37,473 nucleotides of DNA from an uncultured Coriobacteriaceae bacterium. Lineage in GTDB: Bacteria; Actinomycetota; Coriobacteriia; Coriobacteriales; Atopobiaceae. Under the pieces are notes generated by a model, which saw nothing but the letters and a program-made list of their open reading frames with translations, was not told where the DNA came from and made no database searches. Shown here in pieces: positions 17,796 through 25,536 of the stretch. Numbering within the stretch: position 1 is the first letter of the stretch; each line of letters opens with the position of its first letter. The translations under genes and the position numbers were made by a program. Where the stretch lies: contig CACYAX010000003.1 of assembly GCA_902772435.1 (NCBI GenBank), positions 1 to 37,473 on the forward strand, given 5' to 3'.

Positions 17796-19754
17796 ATGAA
17801 CGGCCAACGACAGGCCTATTGGGCTCATTCGCGAGCGCTGATCACGCGTGACAAGGGGTGGATAAAGCCGATCCTCGTGCTCGGCGCTGCCCTTCTTGTG
17901 CCCATAGCGGGCTTGATCGGCGTCATGGGTTATGTGCTCGAATGGGCGCGCCTCATCGCATGGGGCGTCGATGCCTCGCCCAAACAGAGAAACGTCAACG
18001 TGGGCGAGTGCATGGCGAGCGGTTGGCGTGGCTTCGTGGTGGCGCTTGCCTATGCGCTCGTTGCTTCCCTCGTCAACGTGCTGGTGACGATGATGTTCGG
18101 TGACAACTTCTTCACGAACCTCTTAACCTCGCTGTTCTCGTTCGCGATGGGCATCATGGGGTCGCTGGCAGCGCTTCATGCCGCCATCTACCAGAAGATA
18201 TCCGCCGGCTTCAGCTTCGATAGGTTCGCTGAGCTGCTCAAACGTGACAAGGAAGGGTTCGCGCGGGCCGTGCTCGCGTACGTGCTGGTGAGCCTCGTCA
18301 TCGGTTGTGCGCTTGGCCTTTTGTACTCCGTGGCCATCATGCCTATCGCGGTGCGCCTGAGCTATAGCCTCGCGGGATTCGACCTCATGAACTTACGACA
18401 CCTGACCTCCTCGGAGTTCCGGTACGTGATGGGCGAGATCATGCGCGCCATTGCTGCTGAGGCACCCGTGCTTGCCGTCCTTTTGTACGTCTCTTCTGCA
18501 GTCGTGGCGTTCACCATGCTCGTCCAGTACACGGCCTTGGCGCTCTGGCTTCGGCAGTTCAACGTCCCCGCATGGGGTGCCGAGGGCGACCCGCTACCGG
18601 GATCGTACGCAGGACTACCTGCGGCTGGTGGAGCCTATGGGCAGCCGGCCCAGGGGCAACCGTATGGGCAGAATGGGTACGGGCAGTCCTACGGGTACGA
18701 TGCGCGAGGGCAGGCGAACGGCTACCAGCAACCCTATGGGCAGCAGCCAAACGCCCAACAACCCTACGGGCAGCCGACCTATGGACAGCAGCCGTATGTG
18801 CAACAGCCAAACGCCCAACAACCCTACGGGCAGCCGACCTATGGACAGCAGCCGTATGTGCAACAGCCAAACGCCCAGCAGCCCTATGGGCAGCCGGGAT
18901 ATCCCCAGCAGACGGGCTCGTATGCACCGCAGTCTGGCGCGCAGCCTGCACAACAGGCAGGACAGACGGGATACGTGCCCACGCAACAGCAGAGCGCTCC
19001 GACCATGGTTCCCGTTCCGCTGCCTATTGGCGGCCAATCCCAGCCGGTTGAGCAGCCTCAGACGGCGAACCCCGTCTTCCAGATGCCTCCCGTCCAGGGG
19101 AAGACAGGGGAGCAGGCTGCGCAGGTTCCTGTTCCGGACGACCAGCCGGTCCAGGTCGCGCAGCCCTACGTGCCCGCTTCGGCGGATGAGCAGGTCAGCG
19201 CCGAGACGCCGTCTTCTTTCTTCAACCAGGTGCAGGCTATGGAGGGGAGCCTGTCTGGTGCGGAACCGGAGGTCCAGGATGCACCGATTCCTGTAGACGC
19301 TGTCCCTCTGGCCGTGCCTGATGCAGATGTGGCTGAACGCGTCGAAGCGCAGGTAGATGACCGTGTCAGCACGCCTGAAGCGGTTGAGCCGAAGACCGAA
19401 TCATACGCCATCCCTGAACCAATCATCCTGCCTCCTGCCGCAACCATCGCATCACCTGCGCCCCAGGCGAGCGTTTCTGCGAACACGTATCAGGTCAGCG
19501 CACCTGTGCAGGAACCGGTTGTCGAAGCGACGTGCGACGACGACCCCATTGAGGTGGGCGATATCATCGGCGCACAGGGCGAACGCGTTGTCGAGGTGAT
19601 CAGCCTCTCTGGTGCGCCGAGGCCGAAGCGGGTCAGCGGAGCGGCGACTGCCGAGGCAGGGAGCACTTCGACTGGCGAAGACCCTGCGGCTGCCCCGGCA
19701 GACGGCGACGCTACGAGCCTGCCCGAAGACGGCTCTGAGAGCGGAGAAGCATAG
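17796..19754 (+). CDS. DUF4013-like membrane protein with Gln/Pro/Tyr repeat tail
   Basis: A 652-residue protein. The first 260 residues hold four or five hydrophobic helices ([87 protein letters not shown]). With [12 protein letters not shown] and [17 protein letters not shown] they resemble DUF4013. The remaining 390 residues are low-complexity. A QPYGQ-rich tract with a 20-residue tandem repeat (about residues 317-361) is followed by a long acidic, Pro/Val/Ala-rich region that is probably disordered and cytoplasmic. The ATG at 17796 has GAAAGGGG upstream; a TTG two codons earlier is less likely. No function assigned. The tail suggests a multivalent interaction or condensate-like role, which is speculative. 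Confidence 0.8.
   Translation: MNGQRQAYWAHSRALITRDKGWIKPILVLGAALLVPIAGLIGVMGYVLEWARLIAWGVDASPKQRNVNVGECMASGWRGFVVALAYALVASLVNVLVTMMFGDNFFTNLLTSLFSFAMGIMGSLAALHAAIYQKISAGFSFDRFAELLKRDKEGFARAVLAYVLVSLVIGCALGLLYSVAIMPIAVRLSYSLAGFDLMNLRHLTSSEFRYVMGEIMRAIAAEAPVLAVLLYVSSAVVAFTMLVQYTALALWLRQFNVPAWGAEGDPLPGSYAGLPAAGGAYGQPAQGQPYGQNGYGQSYGYDARGQANGYQQPYGQQPNAQQPYGQPTYGQQPYVQQPNAQQPYGQPTYGQQPYVQQPNAQQPYGQPGYPQQTGSYAPQSGAQPAQQAGQTGYVPTQQQSAPTMVPVPLPIGGQSQPVEQPQTANPVFQMPPVQGKTGEQAAQVPVPDDQPVQVAQPYVPASADEQVSAETPSSFFNQVQAMEGSLSGAEPEVQDAPIPVDAVPLAVPDADVAERVEAQVDDRVSTPEAVEPKTESYAIPEPIILPPAATIASPAPQASVSANTYQVSAPVQEPVVEATCDDDPIEVGDIIGAQGERVVEVISLSGAPRPKRVSGAATAEAGSTSTGEDPAAAPADGDATSLPEDGSESGEA
18744..18877 (+). 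repeat. 60-bp in-frame tandem repeat
   Basis: About 2.2 exact copies of a 60-base unit encoding a 20-residue Gln/Pro/Tyr repeat ([20 protein letters not shown]), decaying into similar sequence to about 18896. The exact DNA identity, not just protein similarity, implies recent slippage or recombination, so the number of units may vary between strains. Confidence 0.9.
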
Positions 19755-20154
19755 GGAGCATATCCGAGTGACGCACCGTGGCTCCAGGCTCAGACGAGCG
19801 TGGGGTGCCATACGTGTGTCTGTGGACGAGAGATGGTGTTACCAATTCCCAGATCGGAGAGCTCAGGGTATCGAACAGGGTCCCTATCTGCGGAAAAGCT
19901 TTCCTGCAGCAGATAGTATGCAGATAGCGGCTCAATTCACGTCAGATACGCCGTGTAAGCTGTGGTCAGAGGTAGGAACTGTATAGGAAGAGGGCGTGCA
20001 GGCATGAGATTGTGGTGAGAGTTTAGAGGCAGCGCCATCCAAGAAATTATCGTTGCACAAGGCACCCAAGCTGCGCTATCATCGCAATTTGCATGTCTCC
20101 TGCTCCGGATGCACCTTCACTAACCGGAGCCGTCAGCCCAGAGGAGGTGACCAC
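19755..20154. other. 400-base intergenic region with repeats before rpsF
   Basis: No credible gene is visible. It contains AGGGTATCGAACAGGG (19865-19880), shared exactly with the gap after rplI. It also has CTATCTGC (19884-19891) facing GCAGATAG (19909-19916) around the near-palindrome GGAAAAGCTTTCC, another GCAGATAG (19920-19927), and the rpsF promoter near its end. No clear terminator for the upstream membrane-protein gene is seen. Confidence 0.55.
20053..20082 (+). promoter_or_regulatory. Probable promoter of rpsF-ssb-rpsR-rplI
   Basis: TTGCAC (20053-20058) and TATCAT (20077-20082) are 18 bases apart, about 70 bases before the rpsF ATG. Confidence 0.5.
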
Positions 20155-20448
20155 ATGAAGGCTTATGAACTGCTGTTTTTTGTCGATCCCGCGTCCACCG
20201 ATGAGGCCCGTGCCGGCGCTATGAAGCGCATCGAAGTCGCCATTGCCGATGAAGGTGGCGTTATCGACAGCGTCGAGAACTGGGGTAAGCGCAAGCTTGC
20301 CTTTGAAGTCGACCACATCACCGAGGGTGACTATACCCTCATCAACTTCCACGCAGATCCTACCCAGATCACGGAGCTCGATCGCGTCCTGCGCATCAAT
20401 GACGCCGTTAAGCGCCACATGATCGTCCGTCGTACCGACAAGGACTAA
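20155..20448 (+). CDS. rpsF: 30S ribosomal protein S6
   Basis: A 97-residue protein beginning MKAYELLFFVDPASTDEARAGAMKRIE, with ENWGKRKLAFEVDHITEGDYTLINFHAD and a C-terminal DAVKRHMIVRRTDKD. This is the complete S6 pattern. The ATG at 20155 has GAGGAGGTGA upstream. S6 binds 16S rRNA together with S18, whose gene is two positions downstream. It is the first gene of the four-gene operon. Confidence 0.97.
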   Translation: MKAYELLFFVDPASTDEARAGAMKRIEVAIADEGGVIDSVENWGKRKLAFEVDHITEGDYTLINFHADPTQITELDRVLRINDAVKRHMIVRRTDKD

Positions 20449-20463
20449 ACGTCCGCATGGAAG

Positions 20464-20481
20464 GGCCGGATGCGTCCGGCC
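20464..20481 (+). other. Hairpin between rpsF and ssb
   Basis: An exact 7-bp stem GGCCGGA/TCCGGCC around TGCG, directly before the ssb ribosome-binding site. There is no T-tract. It could tune ssb translation or mRNA decay; some bacteria regulate S6:S18 operons through a leader RNA, but this structure is too short to claim that. Confidence 0.4.
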
Positions 20482-20500
20482 ATGAAGGGCAGTGAGCACA

Positions 20501-21007
20501 ATGAGTATCAACAGGGTGAACATCTCGGGTAACCTCACACGCGACCCGGAGCTGAAGGCAACGCAGGGCGGCACGTCCGTGCTCACCTTTGGCGTCGCCG
20601 TGAACGACCGCCGTCGTAACCCGCAGACCGGCGAGTGGGAGGACTATCCCAACTTCGTGGACTGCGTGGTCTTTGGTGGCCGTGCCGAGCCGCTCTCCCG
20701 GTTCCTCTCCAAAGGCTCGAAGGTGGCCATCGAGGGCAAGCTGCGCTACAGCTCGTGGGAGCGTGACGGGCAGCGCCGCAGCAAGCTCGAGGTCATCGTT
20801 GACGAAATCGAGTTCCTCTCCCAGAGGGGCCAGGGGCAGGGTCAGTACTCCCAGAACCAGGGCCAGAGCTATGGTGGTCAGTCATATGGCCAGTCTGACG
20901 CTCCGTCCTATGGTGCACCTTCGTATGCCGCGCCCGCTCCTGTCCAGCGCACCCCCGTCCAGGCACCTCCCTCACAGGATATCTACGACGAGGACATTCC
21001 GTTCTAA
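20501..21007 (+). CDS. ssb: Single-stranded DNA-binding protein
   Basis: A 168-residue SSB: an N-terminal OB fold (MSINRVNISGNLTRDPELKATQGGTSVLTFGVAVNDRR, then FVDCVVFGGRAEPLSRFLSKGSKVAIEGKL), a Gln/Gly/Tyr-rich flexible linker, and the acidic tip DIYDEDIPF that recruits partner proteins. I prefer the ATG at 20501 because family members start there. A GTG at 20492 is in frame, but the GAAGGG sequence is too close to it. Its place between rpsF and rpsR is standard. Confidence 0.97.
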   Translation: MSINRVNISGNLTRDPELKATQGGTSVLTFGVAVNDRRRNPQTGEWEDYPNFVDCVVFGGRAEPLSRFLSKGSKVAIEGKLRYSSWERDGQRRSKLEVIVDEIEFLSQRGQGQGQYSQNQGQSYGGQSYGQSDAPSYGAPSYAAPAPVQRTPVQAPPSQDIYDEDIPF

Positions 21008-21050
21008 GAGCTTCGGGTGGCGCACGCCACCAACAGAAAGGCATTAAGAC

Positions 21051-21323
21051 ATGGCTAGGAGAATTCCTGAAGATCAGCGCCAGCCGCGTCGCAAGTACTG
21101 CCAGTTCTGCAAGGAGAACGTGGACTTCATCGACTACAAGGACACGCAGCTCCTGCGCAAGTACATGACTGACCGCGGCAAGATCAAGCCGCGCCGCGTC
21201 ACTGGCGCCTGCACGCAGCATCAGCATGACATCGCGCTTGCCATCAAGCGCGCCCGCGAAATGGCACTCGTGCCGTACACCGTCTCCGTGGTCTCGAGCC
21301 GCGGTAGCCGCAGCCGCGGCTAG
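21051..21323 (+). CDS. rpsR: 30S ribosomal protein S18 (cysteine-containing form)
   Basis: A 90-residue S18 with YCQFCKENVDFIDYKDTQLLRKYMTDRGKIKPRRVTGACTQHQHDIALAIKRAREMALVPY. The C-x2-C pair plus a later Cys and His indicate the zinc-binding (C+) version of S18, as opposed to the zinc-free paralogue made under zinc starvation. GAAAGGC upstream. S6, SSB, S18 and L9 are expected to be co-expressed. Confidence 0.97.
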   Translation: MARRIPEDQRQPRRKYCQFCKENVDFIDYKDTQLLRKYMTDRGKIKPRRVTGACTQHQHDIALAIKRAREMALVPYTVSVVSSRGSRSRG

Positions 21324-21343
21324 TCCCCTCTAAGGAGAAACGC

Positions 21344-21865
21344 ATGAAAGTCATCCTCCTGACAGAGCTGAGGGGCAAGGGCGGCGAAGGTGACGTCATC
21401 GACGTCGCCCAGGGCTATGCGGAGAACTTCCTGTTCCCCAACAAGATCGCCCAGCCCGCTACCCCCGGCAACATCAAGCAGCTGGAAGAGCGTCGCCACA
21501 ACATCGAGAAGCGCGAGCAGCAGCGCATCGCTGATGCTGAGGCCCTGCGCGCTCAGATCGAGGGCAAGGCCGTTACCGTCGATGCGCGCATCGGCGAGGA
21601 GGGCCAGCTCTTCGGTTCCATCACGTCCGCCCAGATCGCCGATGCCATCGCTTCCCAGCTTGGCGTCGAGGTCGACCGCAAGCGCGTCAGCCGTGGCAAT
21701 GCCATCAAGCAGGCTGGCCGCCACGAGGTCGAGGTCAACTTCTATCGCGACATCACCGCCAAGTTCTTCGTGCTCGTGGGCGTCACCGACGACGCTCCCG
21801 CCGCGGAGCCCGAGGTTGAGGTCGTCGAAGAGGCCGAGACCGCCGAGGAGACGGACGCCGAGTAG
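21344..21865 (+). CDS. rplI: 50S ribosomal protein L9 with acidic C-terminal extension
   Basis: A 173-residue L9. The N-terminal domain is MKVILLTELRGKGGEGDVIDVAQGYAENFLFPNKIAQPAT; a long connecting helix rich in Glu/Arg/Gln follows, then the C-terminal domain (VDARIGEEGQLFGSITSAQIADAI). The last 25 residues (EPEVEVVEEAETAEETDAE) are an acidic tail beyond the usual length of about 148 residues. AAGGAG lies upstream. It is the last gene of the operon, followed by a strong terminator. Confidence 0.96.
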   Translation: MKVILLTELRGKGGEGDVIDVAQGYAENFLFPNKIAQPATPGNIKQLEERRHNIEKREQQRIADAEALRAQIEGKAVTVDARIGEEGQLFGSITSAQIADAIASQLGVEVDRKRVSRGNAIKQAGRHEVEVNFYRDITAKFFVLVGVTDDAPAAEPEVEVVEEAETAEETDAE

Positions 21866-21931
21866 TCCGCTTCCTGCAACGGGTGTTCGCTTTTAGGTGT
21901 TTGCGAACACGTTCGCTGCCAAAGGCGCCAA

Positions 21932-21953
21932 CTGGTATTTTCAACAATACCAG
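21932..21953. repeat. Inverted repeat enclosing a TTTTCAACA motif
   Basis: CTGGTATT (21932-21939) and AATACCAG (21946-21953) are exact complements. The motif TTTTCAACA (21938-21946) spans the loop. This is the same 9-mer seen beside dnaA and before dnaB. Confidence 0.55.
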
Positions 21954-21999
21954 CAGGTAACAAGGGTATCGAACAGGGAAAACATCTGTTCTAAAATTG

Positions 22000-22042
22000 G
22001 GAACCTCCCGCGTCTGATCACCAGGCCGGGAGGTTCCTTTTT
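22000..22042 (+). terminator. Terminator of the rpsF-rplI operon
   Basis: A perfect 11-bp stem GGAACCTCCCG/CGGGAGGTTCC with a 16-base loop is followed by TTTTT. Confidence 0.9.
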
Positions 22043-22355
22043 GTGTATACAATTTATTTAACAAGCTATCTACCTGCGGAAACGCAAATCTCATTTGGCG
22101 GCACTGCATATTCTGATCACCCCGCCCGTTCATCTTTTGTAGGTGTTCTAGTAACTATTCGGATTGTTGAAAACCGCTCGCAGAAAATTTTCGAAAGTTG
22201 TCGAAAACTAAGAAAACTTGCAAATCACGTGGTCAGTGCGTCTGAGAATCAACAATCGCCTGTTGAATCACGTTATAAGGTTCTATGGTCGTAGCACGCG
22301 CACGTGCAAATAAGGTACGATTCGTTCCACAAGCGAACAGACGGGAAAAGAACGC
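22043..22355 (+). promoter_or_regulatory. dnaB upstream region with DnaA-box-like cluster
   Basis: An AT-rich 313-base leader without a credible gene. It holds TGTTGAAAA (22165-22173) and TGTCGAAAA (22199-22207), the same two variants found before dnaA. It also has an inverted pair TCAACA-atcgcc-TGTTGA (22249-22266). A possible -10 (TATAAG) lies near 22273. Control of dnaB by DnaA or by the GHKL/winged-helix protein is an inference. Confidence 0.5.
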
Positions 22356-23750
22356 ATGCCAGACGACTATCGTGCGCAAAACGCAAGGGGTTCCGAGCTG
22401 TCCCAGGCAGCAAACGCCTCCATGCCACAGGATCTCGAAGCCGAGAAATCCGTGCTCTCGGCGATGATCCTGTCGGAGGACGCGCTACAGGAATCGCTCA
22501 TCGAGCTTTCGGAGCGCGACTTCTACCTGCACTCTCACCGTGCGATTTACCACGCCATGCACGAGATGTTCGACAAGGCCGTGCCCGTCGACCCGGTGTC
22601 GCTGGCTGACTACCTCAAGAGCGAGGGGGAGCTCGAGCGCGTCGGCGGCATGAGCTACCTGCTCGAACTCAACAACAACACGCTGTCGCTGGCCAACTGG
22701 CGCCACCATGCCGAGATGCTGCGCCGCGATGCGACCCTGCGTGAGATCATCGCGGCCTCCGCGCGCATCACGGCCCTAGCCTTCGACGCGCCGGAAGACA
22801 CGAAGGAAGTCGTCGACTCTGCCGAGCGCATGATCTTCTCGGTGACCAACCGCGACGTCCGCAACAGCTATTCCACGCTCGAGGACGTCATGACTACGCT
22901 CTACGGAGAGCTTGCCGAGGCAGAGGCGAACCCGGGGCAGCTCGGCGTCATGACCGGCTTCAACGGCATCGACGCACGACTCCAGGGCCTGCGCCCCGGA
23001 CAGATGGTGGTCATCGGCGCCCGCCCCGGTGTGGGCAAGACCTCCTTCGCGCTCAACCTGTGCATCAACGCGGCCGTCAAAGGCGCCTCGGTTGCGTTCT
23101 TCTCGCTCGAGATGAGCAAGACCGAAATCGCGCAGCGCCTGCTGTCCGCGCAGGCGAAGATTCCCCTCTCCGCCATCCGCGGCGCGCGTATCCAGAACAG
23201 CCAGTGGGAGTCGATCATCCGCGCGACCGAAGACCTCTCGAAGCTCGACGTGATGATCGATGACACGCCCGGCACCACGGTCACCGAAGTGCGCGCGAAG
23301 GCGCGCCGCATGCTCAATGGCAAGAGCAACGGCCTCGTGATCCTCGACTACCTGCAGCTCGTCTCGCCCCCCTCGGGTGGCCGCCGCTCTGACAGCCGTG
23401 CGACCGAGGTTTCCGAGATGAGCCGTGGCATCAAGATCATGGCAAAGGACCTCGGTGTGCCGGTCATCGCGCTCTCGCAGCTCTCGCGTCAGGTCGAGAG
23501 CCGTACCGGCAAGCGCCCGCAGCTCTCTGACCTGCGCGAGTCGGGCTCCATCGAGCAGGACGCCGACATCGTCATCCTGCTTGACCGCTCCATGACGCCC
23601 GAGGAGGCAGAACGCGCCGAACGGCCCGACGAGGGCGTGACCGACTTCATCATCGCCAAGAACCGTTCCGGCCCGCTCGACACGGTCAAGCTCATGTTCC
23701 TGCCTGGCTCGACGAAGTTCGTCGAAGTGGACATGACGCACGAGCAGTAG
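22356..23750 (+). CDS. dnaB: Replicative DNA helicase DnaB
   Basis: A 464-residue hexameric helicase that unwinds DNA at the fork. The N-terminal domain (PQDLEAEKSVLSAMILSEDALQESL... FYLHSHRAIYHAM) and the RecA-like C-terminal domain are complete. Walker A is GARPGVGKTSFALN, followed by FFSLEMSKTEIAQRLLSAQAKI; Walker B is LVILDYLQLV; then LSQLSRQVESR and RESGSIEQDADIVILL. No intein is present at the Walker A site, where actinobacterial dnaB inteins often insert. The ATG has GGGAAAAG upstream. It would be loaded by the DciA-type protein encoded at 6596. Confidence 0.98.
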   Translation: MPDDYRAQNARGSELSQAANASMPQDLEAEKSVLSAMILSEDALQESLIELSERDFYLHSHRAIYHAMHEMFDKAVPVDPVSLADYLKSEGELERVGGMSYLLELNNNTLSLANWRHHAEMLRRDATLREIIAASARITALAFDAPEDTKEVVDSAERMIFSVTNRDVRNSYSTLEDVMTTLYGELAEAEANPGQLGVMTGFNGIDARLQGLRPGQMVVIGARPGVGKTSFALNLCINAAVKGASVAFFSLEMSKTEIAQRLLSAQAKIPLSAIRGARIQNSQWESIIRATEDLSKLDVMIDDTPGTTVTEVRAKARRMLNGKSNGLVILDYLQLVSPPSGGRRSDSRATEVSEMSRGIKIMAKDLGVPVIALSQLSRQVESRTGKRPQLSDLRESGSIEQDADIVILLDRSMTPEEAERAERPDEGVTDFIIAKNRSGPLDTVKLMFLPGSTKFVEVDMTHEQ

Positions 23751-23817
23751 GCTCGTATGCGGCCCAGGAGCCGCACGGCCGCGGCCATAGCGGCACCAGC
23801 AGGACAAAATCCGCAGT

Positions 23818-23846
23818 TGGCGTAGCAAATCCATGTTTGCTTGCCA
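23818..23846. repeat. Inverted repeat upstream of purA
   Basis: TGGC-gt-AGCAAA (23818-23829) pairs with TTTGCT-t-GCCA (23836-23846) around TCCATG. It lies 83 bases before the purA start and may be an operator or an RNA hairpin. No T-tract. Confidence 0.4.
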
Positions 23847-23928
23847 CTACGGAGCAGCGTGCGGCTGAGCTCGCCTATACTTGATTTCGCAAAACCATGC
23901 ACGTGCGTGCGCTAGAAAAGGAGCTGCC

Positions 23929-25209
23929 ATGTCAGCAACAGTGCTTGTGGGTACCCAGTGGGGCGACGAGGGCAAGGGCAAGGTAACCGACCTCATCTCC
24001 GGCGACTTTGACGTGGTCTGCCGCTATGCGGGCGGTGCCAACGCCGGCCACACCGTCATCGCCAACGGCAAGAAGCTTGCGCTGCACCAGGTGCCGTCGG
24101 GCGTCATGTATGAGGGCACCACGCCCATCATCGGCAACGGCTGCATCGTCGACCCCGAGATCCTCCTCGGCGAGATCGACATGCTCGAGGGCCAGGGAAT
24201 CTCCTGCGACGCCCTCAAGATCTCGGGCAACGCCCACATCGTCATGCCCTACCACAAGGACCTTGATGGCGCGCACGAGAAGAAGCTCGGCAAGAACCTC
24301 ATCGGCACCACCAAGCGCGGCGTCGGCCCCACCTACATGGACAAGATGAACCGCACCGGCCTGCGCATCCAGGACATGCTCGACGAGAAGATCTTCCGCC
24401 AGAAGCTTGAGAGCGCGCTCGCCTATACCAACCCCATCCTCGAGAAGGTCTACGAGATGCCCACCTACTCGGTCGAGCAGATCTGCGAGACCTACCTGCC
24501 CATGGCTGAGCGCATCCGCCCCTACATCTGCGAGAGCTCGCTTTTCCTCAACGAGCAGCTCGAGGGCGGCAAGAACATCCTCTTCGAGGGCGCCCAGGCG
24601 ACCATGCTCGACATCGACCACGGCACCTACCCCTTCGTGACCAGCTCCAACTGCACCGCCGGCGGCGCCGTCACGGGCTCGGGCGTGGGCCCCGTGCACA
24701 TCAAGCGCGTGCTCGGCATCGCCAAGGCCTACCTCACCCGCGTGGGTTCGGGCCCGTTCCCCACGGAGCTCTTCGACGAGGTGGGCGACAAGCTCGGCGA
24801 GGTCGGTCACGAGTATGGCGTTACCACGGGCCGCAAGCGCCGTTGCGGCTGGTATGACGCGGTGGTCGTGAACTACGCCGCCCGTGTGAACGGCCTCACG
24901 GACCTCGCCATCACCAAGCTCGACGTGCTCGGCTGCCTGGACGAGATCAAGGTCTGCGTCGCCTACGAGTGCGACGGCAAGATCTACAAGACCGTGCCCG
25001 AGCACCAGAGCGTGTTCTACCATGCCAAGCCGGTCTACGAGACCCTGCCCGGCTGGAAGTGCGACATCTCCGGCATCCGCAACTTCTACCAGCTGCCGCG
25101 CGAGGCCAAGGACTACATCGACTTCCTCGAGCAGCTCGCGGGCGTGCGCGTGAGCATCATCACCGTCGGCCCCGACCGCGATGAGACCATCGACCGCTAC
25201 TGGCACTAA
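23929..25209 (+). CDS. purA: Adenylosuccinate synthetase
   Basis: A 426-residue enzyme joining IMP and aspartate using GTP, the first committed step to AMP. It begins MSATVLVGTQWGDEGKGKVTDLI with the glycine-rich GDEGKGK loop and catalytic Asp. GGANAGHTV carries the catalytic His. Further blocks include KRGVGPTYMDKMNRTGLRI, FEGAQATMLDIDHGTYPFVTSSN and TTGRKRRCGWYD. Start at 23929 has AAGGAG upstream; earlier in-frame codons have no family similarity. A terminator follows directly, so it is probably monocistronic. Confidence 0.98.
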   Translation: MSATVLVGTQWGDEGKGKVTDLISGDFDVVCRYAGGANAGHTVIANGKKLALHQVPSGVMYEGTTPIIGNGCIVDPEILLGEIDMLEGQGISCDALKISGNAHIVMPYHKDLDGAHEKKLGKNLIGTTKRGVGPTYMDKMNRTGLRIQDMLDEKIFRQKLESALAYTNPILEKVYEMPTYSVEQICETYLPMAERIRPYICESSLFLNEQLEGGKNILFEGAQATMLDIDHGTYPFVTSSNCTAGGAVTGSGVGPVHIKRVLGIAKAYLTRVGSGPFPTELFDEVGDKLGEVGHEYGVTTGRKRRCGWYDAVVVNYAARVNGLTDLAITKLDVLGCLDEIKVCVAYECDGKIYKTVPEHQSVFYHAKPVYETLPGWKCDISGIRNFYQLPREAKDYIDFLEQLAGVRVSIITVGPDRDETIDRYWH

Positions 25210-25226
25210 GGTTTAGTCACACGAAG

Positions 25227-25262
25227 GAGCGGGTCCAGGGGACAACCCTGGGCCCGCTCTTC
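25227..25262 (+). terminator. Terminator after purA
   Basis: A 14-bp stem GAGCGGGTCCAGGG / CCCTGGGCCCGCTC (one mismatch) with loop GACAA is followed by TTCT, 18 bases past the purA stop codon. Confidence 0.85.
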
Positions 25263-25442
25263 TGTGCTGATACGAAGCGCGTTGCTGAACACCATGCCGT
25301 CACGTCTGTCGTGCATCACATCGTAGGTGACTGCTTCTAGCACTGATGACGTGCTGCTAGGCGGGGCTCCCATAGGACAAAACGCGGGTTTCTATAGCTT
25401 AAAGACGGCGTTTATACAGGAGATATGCGTCTGAAGGGCGTT

Positions 25443-25536
25443 TGTACTTTCTGAATCGTACACAAACGAAAGATTTTGCAGCGAATCCTGCAGGAACGTA
25501 ATCGTGATTGCGTTTATGTACGATTCAGAAAGTACA
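25443..25536. repeat. Perfect 20-bp inverted repeats, 54 bases apart
   Basis: TGTACTTTCTGAATCGTACA (25443-25462) is repeated in exact inverse at 25517-25536. The right arm covers the last codons and stop of the nuclease-like gene. The full element is 94 bases. No target-site duplication is visible at its edges, and it encodes nothing. The rest of the 315-base gap from 25210 holds the purA terminator and GGACAAAA (25375-25382); otherwise I see nothing in it. Confidence 0.85.

Noticed and set aside
18744-18896. CRISPR-like array
   Set aside because: The 60-base units are contiguous, in frame and have no variable spacers; they encode a protein repeat. The 51-base units at 35482-35634 were rejected for the same reason.
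19612-19986. Possible gene overlapping the end of the 17796 gene
   Set aside because: Mostly within the tail of a real gene in another frame and highly Arg/Ala-rich; no start signal.
25443-25536. Insertion sequence ends
   Set aside because: The inverted repeats enclose only 54 bases, with no transposase anywhere in the window and no target-site duplication.
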